Source: Anaerorhabdus sp964386325 (GTDB lineage Bacteria > Bacillota_I > Bacilli_A > Erysipelotrichales > Erysipelotrichaceae). From it: a DNA stretch of 64,000 nt. The position numbers and the translations under genes were made by a program. Under the pieces are notes generated by a model. That model saw only the letters and a list, made by a program, of their open reading frames with translations, was not told the DNA's origin and ran no database searches. The DNA lies in NCBI GenBank assembly GCA_964386325.1, contig CAYLQY010000013.1, positions 1 to 64,000 on the forward strand. The letters are read 5' to 3'. Of this stretch, positions 58,934-64,000 are shown in pieces. The stretch's first letter is position 1. Each line of letters starts with the position of its first letter.

Positions 58934-59980
58934 TTAATTTTTTAGTGCTTTAGCAATGAAATTTTCTATGAACTTCATACGTTGCAAATCTAGCTCATAT
59001 AACTTCATTTTATCTATATTTATTAAATATTTTTCTATTTCGTTTTGAGAGGTGACATGCTTTGGAATTTTAATGGTTGCTTTTAATTCTGCTCCGTAAT
59101 TTCTTGCGTTTTGGCTGAGAGTAACATTGTGTTTACACCCATCTAAAGCAATAAAAACTGCATTAAGATTAGTACATTCGGACCTTTTTGATACCAACGA
59201 GTTTTCAAAATAAACAATAGGATCATCCTTACTATGTAGAGCAAGGATAGGAATATCATAAGAATTTACACCACCTATCGAAGTAAAGCGAGATACTTTA
59301 TTGAATCGAATAAATTCAATAAACTGTAAGAATGGGCGAAATAAAAAGATTGCGTTACCAAAAAGATGTTTTCCTTGTTGAATTAACATATCAATCGAAC
59401 GATTAAAAGCTGAAAAACTTACAACAGCTTTTATATTTTTAAATTCCTTATAATTCAAAACAGCATTCACCGCAAAAGCTCCCCAACTATGACCAATAAG
59501 TATAACAGGCAGTTCAGAATAAGATTTGAATTGCTCTTGAGTTGATAATAAATTTAACACATCATGTAAATTTATTAGTGATTGTGGTAATCCTCGAATA
59601 CCTTTACCTGATGAATTATGAGTTCCGGTATTATCATAGGCTAATACTTCATAACCTTGTTGAGCAAAATAATCGATTTGAGCCAAATAGTCTCGACTAC
59701 CGTTTGAAATGCCATGACAGAAAATCAAAAGACACTTTTGTGTAATAGAGACAGCCGAACTATGGTAAAAATTTCCTTTCAATAAACTGTCATTTGTATG
59801 AAAAGAAACAGGAGTAGCTTTTAGATTTGGAAAATCATTAAGTGAAAGAGAAATAGACATAGGCTTATCAGCCATTTCATATCTTTTGCTAAAAATCTTA
59901 TTATAAATTAAAAAAGTAATTATCATAAATATTAAAATAAAAATCAAAATACTAATAATCAAATAATGAAATATATTCAT
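58934..59980 (-). CDS. Membrane-anchored alpha/beta hydrolase
   Basis: This 348-residue protein has one N-terminal membrane helix (YLIISILIFILIFMIITFLIY) and an alpha/beta hydrolase domain. Motifs are IFCHGISNGS (oxyanion region), the nucleophile elbow GHSWGAFA (Ser near 164), LALHSKDDPIV (acid) and GCKHNVTL (His). AGGAGG precedes ATG 59980. It resembles YqiA/BEM46-type serine hydrolases; the substrate is unknown. Confidence 0.85.
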   Translation of the reverse strand: MNIFHYLIISILIFILIFMIITFLIYNKIFSKRYEMADKPMSISLSLNDFPNLKATPVSFHTNDSLLKGNFYHSSAVSITQKCLLIFCHGISNGSRDYLAQIDYFAQQGYEVLAYDNTGTHNSSGKGIRGLPQSLINLHDVLNLLSTQEQFKSYSELPVILIGHSWGAFAVNAVLNYKEFKNIKAVVSFSAFNRSIDMLIQQGKHLFGNAIFLFRPFLQFIEFIRFNKVSRFTSIGGVNSYDIPILALHSKDDPIVYFENSLVSKRSECTNLNAVFIALDGCKHNVTLSQNARNYGAELKATIKIPKHVTSQNEIEKYLINIDKMKLYELDLQRMKFIENFIAKALKN

Positions 59981-60579
59981 ACGAGTTACCTCCTTTCGTA
60001 TGGGGTGAATAGAATTTCAAATATAAATATAAGAGTAAGTAATAAACAAAGAATCTCATATTATACATTAATTATATAATATGTCTTATAAATCTCCTTA
60101 GATATTGCTCCCTGATTTTAAAATGTTAAACTCAAGTCCTACCACAGTAAGTCAAGCGGATTCAATCCTTTCACTTATAGTACCGTAAAAAAAAAACGGC
60201 TCAAACATACCGTTTTCTTCATATTAATGCTTTTTTAAGATTTTCCTTTTGTACCTTTTTTCCAAATAAGTATACACTTCATTCATAGTTTAAATAGTCC
60301 TTCACAAACAAATTTTCAAGTAAAGATTAATACAAGAAAGATTTAACGCCTTACTTTTACCTTCTACAAAACTACCCCCCCTACATTTGTTCTGAGTTAT
60401 ACCTGGAGTAGTGTTGCAGTTTATTGGATACAGACATATAATTCTTTCTCAAACTACATTTATTCAAATATTTATACCACAATTTTCTAAACAATTTTCA
60501 CACATTATCACTTTAAAAAACATCTTTGCAACTATCCATGAATCGATAAAAGTCAATTGAAAATATAAACACATGAACT
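59981..60579. other. Non-coding region with ICE relics
   Basis: 600 bases without a gene. 60385-60530 resembles the hairpin-cluster region 27335-27480: ATACCTGGAGTAGTG matches ATACCAGGAGTTTGG, and ATTTATACCACAATTTTCTAAAC matches ATTTATGCCACAGTTATCTGAAC nearly base by base. At 60155-60216 a GGATTCAATCC stretch followed by AAAACGG/CCGTTTT resembles the tRNA 3' end plus terminator at 55613-55678, but weakly. Confidence 0.5.
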
Positions 60580-61266
60580 CTAATTTAAACATCCAAGTTC
60601 AACAGCACTGGCATTGATATTGCTTATTTGCAAAGATAATAAATACTCATCTTGGTTATCATAGGTGAATTTAAACTTTACAATTTCAAGTTCATCTTTT
60701 TCATCAAACCATAGGTCAATTGAAATACTTTTAAAAAGACTGTCATTCTGTTCGAAATAATCAAAACCAGATGTTATTTTAATCATTATCTCCTTCTTAG
60801 TTTCCTCTTTTATAGATAATACTCTGTTATTGCCAATATTTGATAATAATATTACATCTTTCTTTAAATCTATATCCTTCAAAGCATTTAATATCAAATT
60901 ATCGAATCTAGAAATGTTACCAAAGTTTTTTGTTGAATAACTATTGAATAAAATATATTCTTTAATCTGATCAAGTTCTATAGAATAGTTCTCACTTGAG
61001 TTTGATGAGTAAACCACTATTAATGGTTCAATTAAACTCAAACGAAAATCTTCCTTGAGTATTACTATTCCACATTGACCTTGACTATTATTTTGCTTCC
61101 CATTCTTATAGATATAATCAATTAGTTTTTCATTTTTTGTTTCATTTTTAAGCTGAACAGATACAGTGTAAGAATCATATTGTTTGAATGAATCTAAAAT
61201 ATTTTTCTTTGTACTCTGACATCCAAAGATCAATAAACAGATAATTAATAGAAATAAACGTTTCAT
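60580..61266 (-). CDS. Lipoprotein of unknown function
   Basis: This 228-residue protein has a lipoprotein signal (MKRLFLLIICLLIFGCQS). The mature part alternates strands and charged loops (SYTVSVQLKNETKNEKLIDYIYKNG; KKEIMIKITSGFDYFEQ) and resembles outer-surface lipoproteins of the LolA-like/DUF type. It is 3 nt downstream of the 61270 gene, so it is in one operon with two exported proteins. Confidence 0.7.
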   Translation of the reverse strand: MKRLFLLIICLLIFGCQSTKKNILDSFKQYDSYTVSVQLKNETKNEKLIDYIYKNGKQNNSQGQCGIVILKEDFRLSLIEPLIVVYSSNSSENYSIELDQIKEYILFNSYSTKNFGNISRFDNLILNALKDIDLKKDVILLSNIGNNRVLSIKEETKKEIMIKITSGFDYFEQNDSLFKSISIDLWFDEKDELEIVKFKFTYDNQDEYLLSLQISNINASAVELGCLN

Positions 61267-61269
61267 GAT

Positions 61270-61938
61270 CTATGGTTGAATTTGAAATGAATGTCTAATT
61301 GTTTTTACATTATAAGTAATAGGTTGTGCAGATCCAGCAGCATATGTCAATTTCACGTTATATGAACCAGAAATAGTAGCAAAAGATTTGGAATAATCAA
61401 TTGTGCCAGAAGTAGTAAATGAATCACCAAATATCCATGAACTCATAGGAAAATATGAAATATTTTGCATTGTGATTGATTCTCCATAATGAGTTAGAAC
61501 ATCGTAAGTATTCACATTATATGTTATTGAACCTCGTAATATGGTTTCAAATGTAAAATAGACATGTTCCTCAAGCAACTCAATATAAACCTGGCCAAAC
61601 TCGTAATAAGTTTGGCTTACTGTTTTCGCTTCACCTATTGCTCTATTCACAGTTAATATTTCATCAGTTTTTACAATACTTAAATTGTTAGCAATAAAAT
61701 AGTCAAATATCTCATTCATTGTTATATCTAGAGATTGGTTATACCACATTAGAAATTCTGATGTTAGATTGTTTCCTTCACAATCTTGTACCGAGTAATT
61801 GTCATCTTGACTTACTAACTTTTGAATGAGTTGCTTTTCCTTATTATAATTTATTTCATTGTTTTCAGCATATGCGAATGAACATGTAATCATCAATACT
61901 GAACTTAAGATTAAACCAAGTATAATTTTTTTAATCAT
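61270..61938 (-). CDS. Secreted protein of unknown function, paralogue of 61952-62632
   Basis: This 222-residue protein has a signal peptide (IILGLILSSVLMITCSFAYA). The mature part has a tail SFATISGSYNVKLTYAAGSAQP that matches the shape of KISATIKGSYQLVGEYVDFAQ in the upstream neighbour. It is probably a small beta-sandwich secreted protein. Translation follows the neighbour after 13 nt. Confidence 0.7.
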   Translation of the reverse strand: MIKKIILGLILSSVLMITCSFAYAENNEINYNKEKQLIQKLVSQDDNYSVQDCEGNNLTSEFLMWYNQSLDITMNEIFDYFIANNLSIVKTDEILTVNRAIGEAKTVSQTYYEFGQVYIELLEEHVYFTFETILRGSITYNVNTYDVLTHYGESITMQNISYFPMSSWIFGDSFTTSGTIDYSKSFATISGSYNVKLTYAAGSAQPITYNVKTIRHSFQIQP

Positions 61939-61951
61939 TAGAATATCCTCC

Positions 61952-62632
61952 TTATTCCGAATACATTATAAAAGATCTATTAATATAACCAAAATCCAAG
62001 TTGTATCTTTGTGCAAAGTCAACATATTCTCCAACTAATTGATAACTTCCCTTAATTGTAGCTGAAATTTTATCATACGCAATTGGAGCAGAGGTTGAAG
62101 AATTTGCTTGCCATACGTTTATATTCCATCCAAAGTCAATGTTTGTAGCAGAAACCCAAGCTTGTGCAGATTTAATATCACCTGTTAACTCCGAATAGAC
62201 AATCAAGCCACGTAGTTCTGTATTCCATTCTTTTGTTAAACCAAGCTCTGTTTTATTATCAGCTATTTCATAGAATCTTCTGGTTTCAGTCTTAGATGTA
62301 TCTACAACTCTTATTCCTTTTAAGAAGTTTGTAACACCTGTTGAATATTCTATCTTAATTTGAACTAATTCTAATTTATTATCATAAACTAACGACCCAA
62401 TACTTTTGTAATCTTTATCAAGATATAAATCAATTATTTTATCCTTAAACATCTTTGTGATTTCGCTTCCAGAAGAATTATACACTTTTACTTCCATTTC
62501 AGTTGAACTATTATATAAACCCTCTATATACTCTTGTAAAATTGTATAGTTTCCATCTTCAGCGAATACATTTATTGGTAAAACAAATTGAAGTAAAACC
62601 ATCAAACAAATAAGTAGTTTCATTTTTTTCAT
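61952..62632 (-). CDS. Secreted protein of unknown function
   Basis: This 226-residue protein has a signal peptide (LLICLMVLLQFVLPINVFAED) and ends with a beta-rich domain (YDKISATIKGSYQLVGEYVDF). It shares layout with the next gene. AAAGGAG precedes ATG 62632. The operon lies downstream of the propeptide gene and may be a target of the quorum-sensing regulator. Confidence 0.7.
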   Translation of the reverse strand: MKKMKLLICLMVLLQFVLPINVFAEDGNYTILQEYIEGLYNSSTEMEVKVYNSSGSEITKMFKDKIIDLYLDKDYKSIGSLVYDNKLELVQIKIEYSTGVTNFLKGIRVVDTSKTETRRFYEIADNKTELGLTKEWNTELRGLIVYSELTGDIKSAQAWVSATNIDFGWNINVWQANSSTSAPIAYDKISATIKGSYQLVGEYVDFAQRYNLDFGYINRSFIMYSE

Positions 62633-62700
62633 TTCATCATCTCCTTTAATTATAAAATCAACATACTTAATGAGTAATCTTGTGTAATATTAGATTATTC

Positions 62701-62901
62701 TTAATTAGGAAAACAAACGAAATCCCTTGGTTTTGCTTCTGGATTAGCGAAAGGTTTACTAGTTACTTCAGTTTTTTTGTTATTCACGCCTACCGTGAAT
62801 CCATTTACGTTATTCAAGTTAGCTCCAACAGAAATAACTGTAGCAAGAAAAAATAGCATTAATAAACTTAAATTTAATATTCGAGCTATTTTATTCATCA
62901 T
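62701..62901 (-). CDS. Exported propeptide, candidate RRNPP signal
   Basis: This 66-residue peptide has a hydrophobic N-terminal signal (ILNLSLLMLFFLATVISVGA), an Asn/Lys-rich middle, and the C-terminal end AKPRDFVCFPN. It follows a TPR regulator gene on the same strand after a terminator and has its own extended -10 (ATTATA on plus at 62930-62935). PapR- and NprX-like signals are cut from the C-terminus of such precursors. AAGGAG precedes the two adjacent ATGs (62901 and 62898). Confidence 0.65.
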   Translation of the reverse strand: MMNKIARILNLSLLMLFFLATVISVGANLNNVNGFTVGVNNKKTEVTSKPFANPEAKPRDFVCFPN

Positions 62902-62982
62902 TCATACTCCTTTCTTTATGTGCTATTTAATTATATCAATATAAAATCAATATATTTTACTCGAAGTTTCCAGTTTCCATAA

Positions 62983-63010
62983 AAAAAATGCTTCACAACA
63001 AGCATTTTTT
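62983..63010 (-). terminator. Terminator of the TPR regulator gene
   Basis: An 11-bp stem AAAAAATGCTT/AAGCATTTTTT with a 6-nt loop and a T-run on the minus strand. Confidence 0.8.
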
Positions 63011-63027
63011 AAAATTATATGGAAATT

Positions 63028-64000
63028 TCAGTCTCTAATCAAACTAATTAATTTACTTGCATATCTTAAAGCCTCTTTATACTGCTTTGATTTCTTGCAA
63101 AAGGAAATTAAAATATCAATGTAGAAACATTTTTCGTCTATAGGCAAATCGTTTTCAATTTCTTTGAATTGTTTTTTTAAATTGCTTAAAATATTTTTAT
63201 AATTATCACAAGTCAAAATGATTTCAAAAAAATCAATTTTCTTTTTGACATATTCATCAATTATTTGTATATGTTTACATTCATTGACTAAATGCATTGC
63301 TTTTTTATAATCATTTAGATAATAGTAGCAAATTACTAAATGAAAATAATCAATCCCCAAAAAATCTGATTCCTTTTTTGACAATGTCAAAGTTATGGCT
63401 TCACTGTATTTTCTTTGCCTTATCAATAACCAAGATAAGTTAGTTTTAATAATATTAATGAAATATTCATTGTTGATATCAATACACTTTTCTATTATTT
63501 CTTTATACATGTTTTCTGATATATCAAACTTCCTTGTTTTACCATATATTGTAGCTATATGTACTTGAGTAAATAGTTGGCGATTAATATTAATTTCTTC
63601 CGTAAATAATCGCAAAGCAATAGATTCATAATATTTTGCATCTACAAAGTTATTATCAAAATCATGAGCTTTTCCTAAGTGATAACAAACCATACTATAA
63701 GAATATTTAAAAATCCCCATATCTAAAGCTTTATTGAAATATGCTATTGCATTTTTGTTGTCTTTATTATCCATATAAATACAACCTAAACAATCATAGT
63801 AGATTTGCATTTCATTATTTGTAAATGGTATATTTTCAGACAAATATAAATCTAGTCTTTTCTGGAAATAAGAAATCAATTCCGGTTTTATTGAAATAGT
63901 CACATGCCATAGAAAATTATAGAGTGTATACGTTATTATTAAATCTGAATTTAAATAGATATTACTATGATCTTCAATCTCATAAAACAATTGTTGTGCT
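63028..64000 (-). CDS. TPR-containing regulator, RRNPP-like (partial, start outside window)
   Basis: The frame is open to the window edge, so the N-terminus is missing. The visible 324 residues are helical repeats with TPR-like pairs: DCLGCIYMDNKDNKNAIAYF, NKALDMGIFKYSYSMVCYHL and KYSEAITLTLSK. PlcR/NprR/Rgg-type regulators have a DNA-binding domain followed by such repeats that bind the signal peptide. The adjacent exported propeptide supports this. The helix-turn-helix should lie right of the window. Confidence 0.7.
   Translation of the reverse strand, partial: AQQLFYEIEDHSNIYLNSDLIITYTLYNFLWHVTISIKPELISYFQKRLDLYLSENIPFTNNEMQIYYDCLGCIYMDNKDNKNAIAYFNKALDMGIFKYSYSMVCYHLGKAHDFDNNFVDAKYYESIALRLFTEEININRQLFTQVHIATIYGKTRKFDISENMYKEIIEKCIDINNEYFINIIKTNLSWLLIRQRKYSEAITLTLSKKESDFLGIDYFHLVICYYYLNDYKKAMHLVNECKHIQIIDEYVKKKIDFFEIILTCDNYKNILSNLKKQFKEIENDLPIDEKCFYIDILISFCKKSKQYKEALRYASKLISLIRD

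Noticed and set aside
1..64000. CRISPR arrays, rRNA genes and IS elements with DDE transposases.
   Set aside because: I saw no regularly spaced short repeats, no rRNA-like stretches and no transposase motifs.

Overview
The window is AT-rich DNA from a low-GC Bacillota. The gene families (CD1115-type coupling protein, MobP relaxase, agr, Gram-positive Tad pilus) would suit Erysipelotrichia or a relative, but I cannot fix the genus from sequence alone. Positions 1 to about 55,643 look like one integrative and conjugative element (ICE). Its right border is a 53-nt copy of the 3' part of a tRNA-Leu(UAG) gene, starting at the anticodon loop. Its left border lies just outside the window, beyond the end of the element's minus-strand tyrosine integrase.

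The integrase is broken. A second mobile unit of about 4.95 kb (57-5013) sits inside the codons for the catalytic H-x-L-R-H motif, flanked by the 5-bp repeat CTTAG. It carries two tandem large serine recombinases and a fused ABC-type ATPase/DUF4435 protein that resembles a single-chain PARIS anti-phage protein. Removing it at the 5-bp repeat restores an intact integrase frame.

From 6.1 to 20 kb comes a control and accessory region: excisionase, a small unknown gene, two copies of a roughly 340-nt conserved intergenic element that looks like a structured RNA, two sigma-region-4-like proteins, a winged-helix protein, a Y-family polymerase divergent from a LexA-like repressor, a full agr-type quorum-sensing operon whose AgrD has Ser where Cys is usual, a second LytTR regulator, and a holin/amidase-like cassette plus a phosphodiester glycosidase-like protein. 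From 20.5 to 36 kb is the conjugation machinery, all on the minus strand: VirD4, a TOPRIM primase, a MobP-type relaxase fused to Sel1 repeats, a ribbon-helix-helix relaxosome protein, oriT-like hairpins, an M23 peptidase, VirB4, VirB3/PrgI-, VirB6- and VirB2-like proteins, and a Dam methylase. From 37.8 to 49.3 kb are cargo genes: a DUF2806/membrane/HEPN trio, a Tad pilus operon and an ApeA-like HEPN protein. From 49.9 to 55.5 kb a plus-strand cassette encodes a BcgI-like restriction-modification pair and an OLD-like ATPase/TOPRIM protein.

Right of the att site lies a graveyard of a related ICE: relics of the winged-helix gene, virD4, the structured RNA and the oriT-like region, interleaved with intact genes (lipoprotein, acetyltransferase, alpha/beta hydrolase). 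The window ends in a probable RRNPP-type quorum-sensing locus: a TPR regulator that runs off the edge, a 66-residue exported propeptide, and three exported proteins downstream.

Most identifications rest on motifs read by eye. No database search was possible.
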